Assembly: GCA_001701225.1 (NCBI GenBank) | Contig: DAAQ01000017.1 | Span: forward strand, 12,248 to 76,247 | Reading direction: 5' to 3' | DNA length: 64,000 nucleotides | Source: Bacteroidales bacterium H5 | GTDB lineage: Bacteria > Bacteroidota > Bacteroidia > Bacteroidales > Muribaculaceae | In this document: piece after piece, positions 1 through 8,698 of the stretch | Layout of the letters: each line of letters opens with the position of its first letter | Position numbering within the stretch: the stretch's first letter is position 1 | The notes under the pieces: generated by a model | Databases searched by the model: none | What the model saw: the letters and a program-made list of their open reading frames with translations, nothing else | What the model was told of the DNA's origin: nothing | Made by a program: the position numbers and the translations under genes

Positions 1-1002
1 GTCGCCGAGATAGAAGCCGTCCCATTTCTGATTGCGTATATCCATGCGGAAGCATACCGAGTCCGGGGCGATGTCGTCCTTGACGGGTCCCTTGATGTGC
101 AGCTCGATTATCGAGTAGACAGGCACGGTGTCGGCTGCGGTGGTGGGACGGTGGAAAACGGGACGCGAGCTGCGGCGCGTAGGCTCGAAACTGCCTCCCC
201 ACGACTCGCCCATAGGGTCGTCGGGGTTGCCGTCCATCACATAGAGCAGTGACGGTGTGTCGCCCATCTTGGGGAGGCCGTCATAATATCTGATGAAATC
301 CCTGCCGAGATTGCCTGCTCCCGCAAGATATGCCTCATAGAATCCGGCATTATATCTGTCGGGATTCTTCTTCTCGGCTATGAATCCGCGATAGCTGGCA
401 TTGTCCTCTATCATATAGAGGTCAGGAAAATTCTCTACGATATATGCATAGCTGTTTGTGCTCCATTTCTTGTTGGGGCCCCCGATCCAGTGCACCTTTA
501 TCTTTCCGGCAATATCGGGAGCGTCGTGCAGGGCCTGGGCCACATCCTCGAGCCCACCCCATACTGAAATCCACAGCGGGCGGTCGCTCTGTCGGCGCGC
601 GCACTCGATAATCCATTCCGAGCCCTCGGTCGGTGTGGTATATCCGCAATACGGGGCCGCGCCCTTGCGTCCCTGCTTGGTGATGGCGCGCAGGGAGTCG
701 GGCGACATCAGTCCGCCGATATGCTTGCCGAGCACCGGCAGGTCTTTCTCATATAGGTCTATCATGCGCAATATCTCCTCCTTGTTGCCCTCTCCGTACG
801 ACGGCGACGATACTAACCCCTCGAGGTCGAAGCGGTCGGTGTACATCAGAAGGTGTGCCATCGACTGGTTGTCGTCGGGGTCTGTACCCCCTATGTCTGT
901 GCTCACAAGCACACGCTGTCTTTCTCTTGTTCCGGGGTCGGCGGCATGAACCTGCACCGCAAGTGCCGCCAGAAGGATGAGTCCTGTCATTCTTTTTTTC
1001 AT
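1..1002 (-). CDS. secreted DUF1593 / nucleoside hydrolase-like protein, 3' end beyond the window
   Basis: This open frame runs 334 codons without a stop and leaves the window at base 1, so only the N-terminal part is present. It begins MKKRMTGLILLAALAVQ, a signal peptide ending near residue 20, so the product is exported. Residues 31-47 read VLVSTDIGGTDPDDNQS, the aspartate-rich motif of the DUF1593 and inosine-uridine nucleoside hydrolase fold. Later segments (WISVWGGLEDVAQAL, HWIGGP) also fit DUF1593. Family members act on glycans or nucleosides; the substrate here is unknown. A promoter lies upstream on the same strand, and the AraC gene that starts at 1105 diverges from it, making that regulator a natural candidate controller. 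Confidence 0.8.
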   Translation of the reverse strand, partial: MKKRMTGLILLAALAVQVHAADPGTRERQRVLVSTDIGGTDPDDNQSMAHLLMYTDRFDLEGLVSSPSYGEGNKEEILRMIDLYEKDLPVLGKHIGGLMSPDSLRAITKQGRKGAAPYCGYTTPTEGSEWIIECARRQSDRPLWISVWGGLEDVAQALHDAPDIAGKIKVHWIGGPNKKWSTNSYAYIVENFPDLYMIEDNASYRGFIAEKKNPDRYNAGFYEAYLAGAGNLGRDFIRYYDGLPKMGDTPSLLYVMDGNPDDPMGESWGGSFEPTRRSSRPVFHRPTTAADTVPVYSIIELHIKGPVKDDIAPDSVCFRMDIRNQKWDGFYLGD

Positions 1003-1036
1003 GATACCTATGTCGTTATAGTGATGATTGAGAATG

Positions 1037-1068
1037 CAAAATTATGCTCTAAAAAGCAATAAAACAAA
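1037..1068 (-). promoter_or_regulatory. promoter of the DUF1593 gene
   Basis: On the minus strand a TTTG (-33 type) is followed after exactly 20 nt by TAATTTTG (-7 type), the Bacteroidetes primary sigma consensus. Transcription would start near 1033 and give a leader of about 30 nt. It lies in the 102-bp divergent gap shared with the AraC-family gene. Confidence 0.65.
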
Positions 1069-1104
1069 GTTATTTCGGTTTAAAACATAGCGGATTCCGA
1101 GATT

Positions 1105-1995
1105 ATGACAATATTTGAAGACAAGAGGGCCGATTATTCGCCTTACGGGCTGAGGTGCGATGTGTGGCACCCCTCGATAATGCCGCGTTTCGACCATCAC
1201 AACGAGATTGAGATAAACTATATTCCCGGTGGCTCACTGAGATATTTCTTCCATGACCGCATCGTGACGGTGCCGGGCGACACGGTATGCGTCTTCTGGG
1301 CCTTCTTCTCGCACAGGATAGTGGATTTCGTTGATGTGCCCTCATATTATGTCGTGACCATTCCCATGGCCCGTTTCCTGACATGGAATCTGTCAAGGGA
1401 ATTTGTAAACAGTATTTTCTCGGGCGATATGGTCATTCAGGATGCTGCCGGGGCGACGTGGGATGCCGGGGAATTCGAGAGATGGGTGGATGACTCCAGA
1501 GACCTGCGTCTCTCGGAATGTATGGGGCTTGAGCTGCAGAGCAAGTTGCGCCGTATGGATATTATCGGCTCGCATGGCATGGAATCCGTCCGGCAGACGG
1601 GAGAGATGCGTCTTGACAAGACTCACGCGATGATTCTCTATATCTCGCACAATTTCACCTCGGCTATCAGGACAGCCGACATCGCGGATGCCGTCGGGCT
1701 CAACCCAGACTATGCGGGAGCCCTGTTCAGGAAGACCACAGGCATGACATTGGGTGAGTATGTGCAGAAGGAGAGGATAGCATTCGCACAGCGTGAGCTC
1801 CTGTTCACAGACAAGAATATCACGCGTATCTCTTATGATGCCGGATTCAACTCGATAAGCAGCTTCAATATCTCCTTCAAGGCCATTACAGGGCTCACTC
1901 CACGCGAATACAGGAAGCTGGCGCGTAGCGGAGACACAAAAATCCCCGGTCCTTGCGGGCCGGGGTATATGTCAGACAGGTGTGAATGCCCTTAG
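1105..1995 (+). CDS. AraC family transcriptional regulator
   Basis: A 296-residue protein with an N-terminal cupin-like sensor region (about residues 15-170, including HHNEIEINYIPGG) and a C-terminal double helix-turn-helix AraC domain (about 185-280). Typical signatures are TADIADAVGLNPDYAGALF and ISYDAGFNSISSFN, ending in LTPREYRK. After the domain comes a roughly 20-residue tail (IPGPCGPGYMSDRCECP) encoded over a stem-loop, so the tail may be incidental. It is transcribed away from the DUF1593 gene and probably responds to a sugar or nucleoside ligand; the ligand is not readable. The stop codon overlaps the stop of the convergent HdeD-like gene. Confidence 0.88.
   Translation: MTIFEDKRADYSPYGLRCDVWHPSIMPRFDHHNEIEINYIPGGSLRYFFHDRIVTVPGDTVCVFWAFFSHRIVDFVDVPSYYVVTIPMARFLTWNLSREFVNSIFSGDMVIQDAAGATWDAGEFERWVDDSRDLRLSECMGLELQSKLRRMDIIGSHGMESVRQTGEMRLDKTHAMILYISHNFTSAIRTADIADAVGLNPDYAGALFRKTTGMTLGEYVQKERIAFAQRELLFTDKNITRISYDAGFNSISSFNISFKAITGLTPREYRKLARSGDTKIPGPCGPGYMSDRCECP
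1944..1965 (+). terminator. stem-loop inside the 3' end of the AraC gene
   Basis: A 9-bp GC-rich stem (CCCCGGTCC, loop TTGC, GGGCCGGGG with one G-U pair) lies inside the last codons of the AraC gene, at a convergent junction. There is no clear T-run, so its role as a terminator is only suggested by position. Confidence 0.35.
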
Positions 1996-2540
1996 CGTTC
2001 GGGCTTCATATCGTATGAGAGCATTGCGAGCGAGAATCCCCAGTAGATGAATGCGAGCGAGGTGAGGAATGCGGTCATGGCCATATCCTGTACCCACCCG
2101 GCCTCGATGAAGAAGAAACCGATGAGAATGAGCAGGATGCCGTTGATGAGCTGCAGCCACCAGTACTTACGTGCGCTCTGCTGGACTGCCGAGCACAATG
2201 CGCTGATGCCCCAGAACAGGAAGATGAAAGCAAGGAAATAGGGGAAGACGGCCTCGGAGAGGACGATGCTGCGCACCATCATGAAACCGATGAACATGTC
2301 GATGACACCACCGGCCAGCCACCAGCCCCAGCCTTTGCCTGCGTGTGGCCCCGATGCCATGAGCAACTGTACGATACCGACAAGTATCAGCAGCCAGCCG
2401 AATATCTGCGACGCAACGGCATATCCGGCCACGGGCCAGAACCAGTATGCGAAACCGCAGATGACCATGAGGATACCTGCAAGGAGGACGACCCACCAAT
2501 AGCGGGACTCGCCCATGAATTTCTGAAATAGCGCTTTCAT
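1992..2540 (-). CDS. HdeD family (DUF308) membrane protein
   Basis: A 182-residue protein made almost entirely of hydrophobic helices (about six), for example WWVVLLAGILMVICGFAYWFW and VASQIFGWLLILVGIVQLL. This matches the DUF308/HdeD layout of three paired helical repeats. HdeD in enterobacteria is linked to acid resistance; in Bacteroidales the role is not established. The start MKALFQKFMGES is followed by the first helix. No TAnnTTTG box is obvious upstream. The gene is convergent with the AraC regulator and shares stop-codon bases with it. Confidence 0.85.
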   Translation of the reverse strand: MKALFQKFMGESRYWWVVLLAGILMVICGFAYWFWPVAGYAVASQIFGWLLILVGIVQLLMASGPHAGKGWGWWLAGGVIDMFIGFMMVRSIVLSEAVFPYFLAFIFLFWGISALCSAVQQSARKYWWLQLINGILLILIGFFFIEAGWVQDMAMTAFLTSLAFIYWGFSLAMLSYDMKPER

Positions 2541-2648
2541 AACGATTTGTGTTTTTATAAGTTAATAGTTGAGAGTGAAACTCACGTTGATTTTGGATTC
2601 AGAATTATAACACGCGATTTACAAAATTTGTTGAAAAATCCTTGAATT

Positions 2649-3512
2649 TTATTCATTGACACTCACCGTGTCGGGCCGGGATAACGTCTCCTCGCCGTCA
2701 TAAGTCCATTTGCGCAGAAGCGCGGCATATTGGGGGGTCTTCTTGAACCGCTCGATCTGCGAGTCGAGGGTGTCCTGCAACGCCTTTGACGAGCGGTCGA
2801 GTATCCACGACTGGAACTGCGAGAACGAGATGTTGTCTGAGATGCGTATGTCGGGATACTCGGCCGAGAGGCGCCGTGCGACCTCCTGGTTGACCACCGC
2901 ATGGGGTATCTCGCCCCGGGCCGTGAGCATGACGAGCTGCTCGGCCGAATAGTCGGGGCTGACCTTGATGATGATAGAGTCTCCTATCTCGCGCGACAGG
3001 TTCTCGAGCCTGCTCCTGGCAGGTGAGCCCGCTGCCACCCAGACCTCCTGTCCCGCAAGCTGCAGCGGGGTGGAGATGACCGAGTCACGGCTTACGAGTA
3101 CCTGACGGTCGGTATAGACAGGTATGGTGAACCGGTAGTGCTCGCGGCGCGACGCGAACATCGGTATGTCGGCCATGACTATGTCGAATGTCCCGGCGCG
3201 CAGCTTGGCCAGGGCCTCGTCGACAGATACGACCGGAAAGTATTTTACCTTGTCGCCATACATGCGCGACATCTCGCGCATCATCTCGTAGTTGAATCCA
3301 CCGATGGTGTCGGCATATCTGTAGAGCGACATGGGCGAGTATGCTATGGCAACATTGATGGTGTCGCCGCGCGCTCGCTCGTAGCCGTAGGCAGGGTGGT
3401 TTTTGCTGTCGTTGTAGTATGTGACGGTGGCGATGACGCCGACCACGAGGATGGCGACAGCCACGGCAAGTATGCGCCTCAGGCGCACGGGATTGAACTG
3501 GGAGCTGGACAT
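2649..3512 (-). CDS. periplasmic solute-binding protein family 3 domain protein
   Basis: A 287-residue protein with one N-terminal hydrophobic helix (ILAVAVAILVVGVIATVTYY, about residues 14-33), then a family-3 extracellular solute-binding domain. Typical elements are INVAIAYSPMSLY, GFNYEMMREMSRMYG, LRAGTFDIVMADI and QLAGQEVWVAAGSPA. It resembles the binding half of MltF but has no lytic transglycosylase domain after it. It is probably membrane-anchored and facing the periplasm; the ligand is unknown. It starts 41 nt after the end of the porin gene on the same strand, so the two may be cotranscribed, with the porin admitting and this protein sensing or binding a small solute. Confidence 0.8.
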   Translation of the reverse strand: MSSSQFNPVRLRRILAVAVAILVVGVIATVTYYNDSKNHPAYGYERARGDTINVAIAYSPMSLYRYADTIGGFNYEMMREMSRMYGDKVKYFPVVSVDEALAKLRAGTFDIVMADIPMFASRREHYRFTIPVYTDRQVLVSRDSVISTPLQLAGQEVWVAAGSPARSRLENLSREIGDSIIIKVSPDYSAEQLVMLTARGEIPHAVVNQEVARRLSAEYPDIRISDNISFSQFQSWILDRSSKALQDTLDSQIERFKKTPQYAALLRKWTYDGEETLSRPDTVSVNE

Positions 3513-3553
3513 GGGACTGTCATATTTCTATATATAACAATCCCGGCGGGGAT

Positions 3554-5539
3554 TTAGTTAAGGAAATCCACGCTTACGCCCATCTGGAAGCGGCGCGGGT
3601 TGAGGGGATAGTGGGGGATGGAGAAATAGTCGGAGCCTCCGAACAGGCCTTGGTTGACGTGCGAGTAGAGCACATAGAACCTCGCCCTCGACAGCTTGAA
3701 GTTGAGGTAGGCGTTCATGAAGGGGTAGTTGCCGCATTTGATCTCGCTCTGGTTGCAGAAGCTCATGGTCGAGGGCTGATAGGCCGGCGCATGATAGCTT
3801 GTGTACCAGTTGAGGTCTACACCCATCTGTACGTCGAGCACCTTGGCGACCTTGAACTGCAGGAACAGGTTGGAGTAGACGGCGAGGCTGGGCAGAGGGA
3901 TGACACCCTCGTCAGATGTGGTCTGATAGATGACGGTGTTGCGCCAGTTGAGGGCCTTGAACCTGAGGTCCTGGTCAAGCCGGGCGGCAAGCACCTGCAC
4001 GCTCTTTCCGGCCTGGACGGGAAGGCCCGCCGAGTTGAAATATATCTGGTTCTGCACATTCTCGACCCCGACATCGACACGGGTGCCTGTGTGGGGGATG
4101 CTGAGGCGTCCGCCGAAACGAAGGCGTCGTGTCTTGCCGAAATCGTTCTCCCAGATGAAATGGTTCGAGACATAATGCTGCATCAGATATGGCGCTGTCT
4201 CGTTGGCAAACTTGCCGTATGCCCTGAGGCTCACGGTGTCGCCCAGCAGACGTATGCGGGTGGTGATGCCGCCGTCGGCGAATATCTCGCCTGCAGCCGC
4301 TCCGGCGATACCGAACTTGACGGTGGCGTCATAATTGAACGTCAGTCCCTGCTGCTTGGTGAGCTGTGCCCCGGCATAGAAGAAATTCTGCACCCCCTTA
4401 TGCTCGACGCGGTGGTCGAAAGGGTAGGGGGTCAGCCCCTCGGGACGGTCGGGCCCGGAAAGGGGCAGCGTGTCAGGTGTCTGGAAATAGTTGCGGTATT
4501 CGTGTGTCACGAAGGCTGCCAGTCCGGCTTTGGCATATTTGTTGAATCCCTCGAGCAGCGATATGCCCAGGGTGTTTCGCACGGCGCGATAGTGTGTGCG
4601 GTCGGCGGTATGGTCGGCTGTCATGTAGTGGTTTTCCCAGAACTCGGATTCCTCCTTGGCCGAGGTGTTGGAGAACATGTGCCTCCCCTCCTCGAACGCG
4701 AAGGTCCAGATGAAGCTCGATACAGGGATATATGTGCGCTTCACAACCGAGTCGGGCTTTATCGAGTCGTATTTTATATCCCAGTATCCCACCTTGTAGC
4801 GCTGGTTCAGGTACAGTTCCTTGCCCCTGACACGCGAGTGCGAGGCGGTGAGATTTGTCGGTATGGTGCGTGGGTTTATCTTGGAGAGGCCACCCTGCAG
4901 CTGGGCCGGGTCTGTGATATAGAGGTCGTCGGTGATACCGCCGTTCTCCTTGTTTATCATGTTATAGGTGTCATAGTATGCCTGCACCTCATAGCGGTCT
5001 CCCATATACGACCCGAAAAGGCCCCAGTTGAATCCCTTGGCCGCCTGATAGTTGTACGAGCCTTTGGAGTAGGGATAGCTGATGCGCAGCCCTATCTGTG
5101 CCTTTGGGTTGATATTGCCCGAGAAGAGGAACTTGAACCAGTCCTGGGCTATCTCGCGTCCTCCGCCGGTGTTGTAGCTCACGATGCTCATGGGGATGGC
5201 GGTATTATAGAAGCGTGCCGTGCGCTCGGATGGGAGCCAGAACCGTTTGGCGTCGTTGAAGAAGAATTTGCTCATGGGCTCGCGCTCCATATAGACCATG
5301 TTCATTCCCTCTGATGCCTGGTTTCCGGTTGTGGCGAAGATCGGTGTTACCGCCGAAGGCACGGCGGTCTGGAACAGGTTGTAGCTGAGGGTGTCGATGC
5401 CTGCGGGCTCATGCAGTCCAAGTGGCTCGAGCAGACGCCATGCGGTCGACTGGACGGGTTTGTATTGGGGCTCGGCGGCACTGACGGTGATGGCCGCGAG
5501 GAATATGGAGACGATTGCTATCGTGAGGATACGTTTCAT
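3554..5539 (-). CDS. putative outer-membrane porin (Porin_10-like)
   Basis: A 661-residue protein starting MKRILTIAIVSIFLAAITVSAA, a clean signal peptide. The open frame extends 17 codons upstream, but those codons overlap a promoter and a small RNA, so this ATG at 5539 is preferred. The mature part is long, rich in aromatic and alternating residues, and ends ...MGVSVDFLN, as expected of an outer-membrane beta-barrel. Its length and features match the large putative porins of Bacteroidetes (PF14121). A TAACTTTG box ends only 5 nt before the ATG, which predicts an almost leaderless mRNA. The binding-protein gene follows after 41 nt. Confidence 0.78.
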   Translation of the reverse strand: MKRILTIAIVSIFLAAITVSAAEPQYKPVQSTAWRLLEPLGLHEPAGIDTLSYNLFQTAVPSAVTPIFATTGNQASEGMNMVYMEREPMSKFFFNDAKRFWLPSERTARFYNTAIPMSIVSYNTGGGREIAQDWFKFLFSGNINPKAQIGLRISYPYSKGSYNYQAAKGFNWGLFGSYMGDRYEVQAYYDTYNMINKENGGITDDLYITDPAQLQGGLSKINPRTIPTNLTASHSRVRGKELYLNQRYKVGYWDIKYDSIKPDSVVKRTYIPVSSFIWTFAFEEGRHMFSNTSAKEESEFWENHYMTADHTADRTHYRAVRNTLGISLLEGFNKYAKAGLAAFVTHEYRNYFQTPDTLPLSGPDRPEGLTPYPFDHRVEHKGVQNFFYAGAQLTKQQGLTFNYDATVKFGIAGAAAGEIFADGGITTRIRLLGDTVSLRAYGKFANETAPYLMQHYVSNHFIWENDFGKTRRLRFGGRLSIPHTGTRVDVGVENVQNQIYFNSAGLPVQAGKSVQVLAARLDQDLRFKALNWRNTVIYQTTSDEGVIPLPSLAVYSNLFLQFKVAKVLDVQMGVDLNWYTSYHAPAYQPSTMSFCNQSEIKCGNYPFMNAYLNFKLSRARFYVLYSHVNQGLFGGSDYFSIPHYPLNPRRFQMGVSVDFLN

Positions 5540-5544
5540 GCTTG

Positions 5545-5552
5545 CAAAGTTA
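5545..5552 (-). promoter_or_regulatory. -7 box of the porin gene
   Basis: TAACTTTG on the minus strand, 5 nt from the porin ATG. If the start site lies 4 nt past the box, as in other Bacteroidetes promoters, the leader is about 2 nt. No well-spaced TTTG was found, because the upstream bases are the terminator of the small RNA. Confidence 0.5.
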
Positions 5553-5567
5553 GTGAGAATAAGCCAC

Positions 5568-5633
5568 AAAAAAAAATTATCCGTCATCACGACGAATAAT
5601 CTTCTTACCTTAAATCTAATACCATGAAAAACT
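5568..5633 (-). ncRNA. small RNA, copy 1 of a duplicated gene
   Basis: Read on the minus strand, this roughly 65-nt segment is nearly identical to 36304-36371 on the plus strand. The shared core includes TTTTTCATGGTATTAGATTT, then AAGGTAAGAA, then a hairpin. The hairpin has a 9-bp stem (TTATTCGTC / GACGGATAA, 5-nt loop GTGAT, bases 5577-5599) followed by nine Us, an intrinsic terminator. In the other copy the second arm reads GACGGGTAA, turning one U-A pair into U-G, so pairing is kept. It has its own promoter. Function and family name are not known to me; the surrounding unique sequence is unrelated between copies. It ends just upstream of the porin promoter. Confidence 0.72.
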
Positions 5634-5637
5634 GTTG

Positions 5638-5668
5638 CAAAGGTACATATTTTTTTGGATATGCCAAA
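5638..5668 (-). promoter_or_regulatory. promoter of small RNA copy 1
   Basis: On the minus strand TTTG, exactly 19 nt, then TACCTTTG, a near-ideal Bacteroidetes promoter. The predicted start is near 5634, giving a transcript of about 65 nt that ends at the T-run of the hairpin. Confidence 0.75.
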
Positions 5669-5727
5669 GAAATATGCTGAGAAACATATTTGATTTAACG
5701 AAATTTAAACATTGGAGGTTCTTTGAC

Positions 5728-5868
5728 ATGAAAAAACTGCCCGTCGACATCACGCCGGTGGACAGTTCGGAGTGTTTTTATGAGGTCTTTTTCGTATTCT
5801 TGAGTCTGATCAGGGATAAATGGTTTCCATTCTTCTCTTTGGAAACCCATAGAAATAATGAATTCTAA
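5728..5868 (+). CDS. possible small protein, 46 codons
   Basis: A short frame beginning MKKLPVDITPVDSSECFYEV and ending at 5868. It is preceded at 9 nt by GGAGG, an unusually good Shine-Dalgarno for this genome type. The first 20 codons use the GC-rich codons typical of the backbone; the rest is AT-rich. No promoter box or homology is visible. It is the only coding candidate in the 5670-5995 gap, which otherwise holds only AT-rich sequence. It could equally be chance. Confidence 0.2.
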   Translation: MKKLPVDITPVDSSECFYEVFFVFLSLIRDKWFPFFSLETHRNNEF

Positions 5869-5995
5869 TCTTGAAAAATATCTAAACTGTTATATTACAA
5901 ATGCTTTTCGCAAATTTACGACAAAAATTACCCCCCCCAAAATTTTTAACCTAAGTTAACTATTTGAGGGGGATATGAAATGTATTTTAACGCTT

Positions 5996-8515
5996 TTATC
6001 GCACGGCTACCTTGACGGGTGTCCCGTCGACGGTGACAATGTATATGCCGGGTGCTACGGGGGCGCCTGCGGGCATCAGCATTCCGGCCATGTTATGTAC
6101 GGTGGCGTGTGTATGGGCCGAGGTGACGGTGATGACACCACCCTCGACGCTTATTTCGGGACGCGCGTCGCTGTCGGCCACCACGTCGGCGATGCCGCTC
6201 TCGAGGTTCGCGCCATAGACGGCAAACGCACCTCCGGGCAGCGTGACGCCTGCGGCAGAGGGCACCGGTGTCACGTCATGACTTGCGGCAAGGAGTGTGT
6301 ACCTGCTGTCGCTGAGGTTGACTGACATGGGCACTGTGGCTGTGCCCCCGACGGAGGGATTGACCACGAGGTGCAGCTCGGCATTGCCCTTGGTGAGCGA
6401 TACCGAGCGTCCCGTCCATGACGAGAGGTTGACCGATGTGGTCACATCCTGGGCAAACATCGGGGCATACTCGGCGCGGATGCCGCACAGTGCGGCGTAT
6501 GTGTCGTGAAGCCCGAGGCGTGCCGGACTCTTGAGCATGTTCCAGTTGACGCGCTTGGGCGATGTGTCGTTGCCGCCGCTGGGAGCCTTGGTGGTCTGGT
6601 CGTTGCCCATCTCCTCGAACTGCCATATCATGTGTGCGCCGGGAGTGAGCAGCATCTGTGCGGCCAACGAGCCGAGACGAAGCATCTGTGTGTTGAGGTT
6701 ACCCTTGACGCCGGTGGCACCGTAGGTCTTGACCTTGTATGCCACGCGCTCCTCGTCATGGCTCTCGGCATACGATACTGTCGAGCCCCAGAGCCTCTGG
6801 TCGTCGGGCGCATAGAAGCGGTTGAGCGACGCATCGGTGTCATAGCCCATGGCATACTGACAGGCCGAGTTGTTGATGTTGGCCCAGTTTGTCTCGCCGT
6901 CCTGCGCCATCTGGTTCTCCTCCTCGGCCCCGGCCAGGTTCTCGTTGATGAAATATGCGTCGGGGCGTGTCTTGCGCATCGACTCGTGCAGAGCCTTCAT
7001 GCGGGCCACGCGGGTGGCGTTATAGCGGTTTGTGCCGTTGTCCGACGGGGTGGCATAGGTGTTTGTCTCGGGATAGTATGTGGTGCCATAGCTCGAGTTG
7101 TCGCCGAGCCCCTTGACAAGGTCAAACCTGAAGCCGTCGACGTTGTATGCCGTGAGCCAGTACTCGAGGGCGTCGTGCCACTGCTGCTGCACCAGGGGGC
7201 AATCCTGGTTCCAGTCGTTGAGCACGCTGTATGCGTGGGGCGCAGAACCGTTGTAGAAGGGGGTATTGCGCTGGGTGTAGAGGCCGTACCAGGGATGCAT
7301 GCCGTCGCTCTGGTTGAACACGATGTCAAGTATCACGGCCATGCCGCGTTCGTGGGCGCCGTCAATCAGGGCACGGTAGTCGTCGGGTGTACCGTATGCC
7401 TTGTCGGGGGCCATGTAGAAGTTGGTGTTATATCCCCACGAGTTATTGCCGTTGAACTCCATGATCGGGAGCAGCTCTATGGCATTGACCCCAAGCTCCT
7501 TGAGATAGTCGAGCTTCTCGATGGCGCCTTTGACGGTGCCGTTGCCATGGCTCGAGCCCTCGGTGCCTGTGAAGTCTCTCAGCAGCAGCTCATAGATGAT
7601 GAGGTCGCTCTGCGGCACTCCCTTGAAGTTCCTCACCTTCCAGTCATAGTCGTCGATGGCCGAGTTGTAGACTGCCACGGGGACTCCGGCGACAGCCTGT
7701 GCGGGATAGGCGGGCATGTCTGGGAATACCGACGAGGAGATGTACTTGTCGTTGTTGGCGTCGAGCACGAGGTGGGCATACGGGTCACCTACCTGCGACG
7801 AGCCGTCCACAATATAGTAATATGTGTGGTTCTTCCCTTTCTCAAGGCCGCTCACCGTGGTCCAGAAATAGCGGTACCCCTCATAGTCCTGATATTTCAT
7901 CACGTCGGCAGCCTTGGGGTCGAACGAGTTCCACGAACCTGCTATCACGGCGTTGGTTTTTGAGGGGGCGCAGAGGCAGAAAGTCACCGAGCCGTCGGCA
8001 TTCTCGGTGGCGCCCATGCGTGGTTTGCCTCCGGGATATGTCTCTGACGATGACGAGGGCATCCCGTCGGGGAACACCGTCACGGCTACGTCTCCACCCC
8101 AGGCTGACTTGCCCTCGCGCGAGTTGTCGGCCGTGCGGAACACAAACATCATCTCCTTGACCTGCTCCGCCGGATTGGTTATGCCGTAATACGACCTGAT
8201 CGATGGGATTGTGAGGGTCCATGTGTCGGTTCCGGCGTATGTCATGCGGTATTTGGCCGAGTTGTCGCCCCAATCAGGAGCATATTTCCAGTCGCTCGTC
8301 GAGGTACTTGCCGAGGTGATGACGCCTGTGTGGGCATACACCTGGGCATTTGCCCCGAGCCCCATCAGGCCACGGTTGCCGCCGTCGGCATGATAGGTGA
8401 TTACGATGCCCTCAGACGATTGCGTGACCGTCAGCGGGGTTGTGGTCACCGTCTGGGCATGCATGGCAAGCCCCGCGGCACCCCACAGGAAAAGTGAGAT
8501 GAACAGTTTTTTCAT
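5996..8515 (-). CDS. secreted GH13 alpha-amylase family glycosidase with type IX-like C-terminal domain
   Basis: An 839-residue exported protein (signal peptide MKKLFISLFLWGAAGLAMHA). An N-terminal beta-sandwich region of about 260 residues with an isoamylase/CBM48-like part precedes a GH13 barrel. The barrel shows VILDIVFNQSDG, FRFDLVKGLGD (nucleophile Asp), INENLAG (acid/base Glu) and AESHDEERV (third Asp). A beta-sandwich follows. The last 45 residues (ATVHNMAGMLMPAG, then GIYIVTVDGTPVKVAVR) look like a type IX secretion sorting domain, so the enzyme is probably delivered to or beyond the cell surface to cut starch-like alpha-glucans. No sus genes adjoin it. An AT-rich repeat lies immediately upstream. 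Confidence 0.9.
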   Translation of the reverse strand: MKKLFISLFLWGAAGLAMHAQTVTTTPLTVTQSSEGIVITYHADGGNRGLMGLGANAQVYAHTGVITSASTSTSDWKYAPDWGDNSAKYRMTYAGTDTWTLTIPSIRSYYGITNPAEQVKEMMFVFRTADNSREGKSAWGGDVAVTVFPDGMPSSSSETYPGGKPRMGATENADGSVTFCLCAPSKTNAVIAGSWNSFDPKAADVMKYQDYEGYRYFWTTVSGLEKGKNHTYYYIVDGSSQVGDPYAHLVLDANNDKYISSSVFPDMPAYPAQAVAGVPVAVYNSAIDDYDWKVRNFKGVPQSDLIIYELLLRDFTGTEGSSHGNGTVKGAIEKLDYLKELGVNAIELLPIMEFNGNNSWGYNTNFYMAPDKAYGTPDDYRALIDGAHERGMAVILDIVFNQSDGMHPWYGLYTQRNTPFYNGSAPHAYSVLNDWNQDCPLVQQQWHDALEYWLTAYNVDGFRFDLVKGLGDNSSYGTTYYPETNTYATPSDNGTNRYNATRVARMKALHESMRKTRPDAYFINENLAGAEEENQMAQDGETNWANINNSACQYAMGYDTDASLNRFYAPDDQRLWGSTVSYAESHDEERVAYKVKTYGATGVKGNLNTQMLRLGSLAAQMLLTPGAHMIWQFEEMGNDQTTKAPSGGNDTSPKRVNWNMLKSPARLGLHDTYAALCGIRAEYAPMFAQDVTTSVNLSSWTGRSVSLTKGNAELHLVVNPSVGGTATVPMSVNLSDSRYTLLAASHDVTPVPSAAGVTLPGGAFAVYGANLESGIADVVADSDARPEISVEGGVITVTSAHTHATVHNMAGMLMPAGAPVAPGIYIVTVDGTPVKVAVR

Positions 8516-8547
8516 AAAGGTATTTTTGGAAAGTAAGTATGATGATT

Positions 8548-8698
8548 AATGAGAAATGAGGAATGAGGAATTAGAAATGGATGAGGAATGAGAAATTAAT
8601 TAGGAATTAGGAATGAGGAATTAGAAATGGAGTAGTAATTAATTCCTAATTCCTCATTCCTAATTTCTAATTCATTCATCATTTCTAATTTCTAATTT
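8548..8698. repeat. AT-rich simple repeat with a 20-bp inverted repeat
   Basis: The gap between the amylase and the TPR gene is built from variants of GAGGAATTAG and GAAATGAG. A perfect 20-bp unit at 8605-8624 (AATTAGGAATGAGGAATTAG) is reverse-complemented at 8646-8665, so the region can form a hairpin. Such low-complexity repeats are common between Bacteroidales genes. It may serve as a terminator for the gene pair ending at 8699. Confidence 0.7.

Noticed and set aside
3611..5314. A 567-codon frame opposite the porin, and similar long frames opposite the amylase, glnS, speA, dnaE and ftsK
   Set aside because: All are mirror frames of well-supported genes, with low-complexity Val/Leu/Gly/His-rich translations, no promoter and no start signal.
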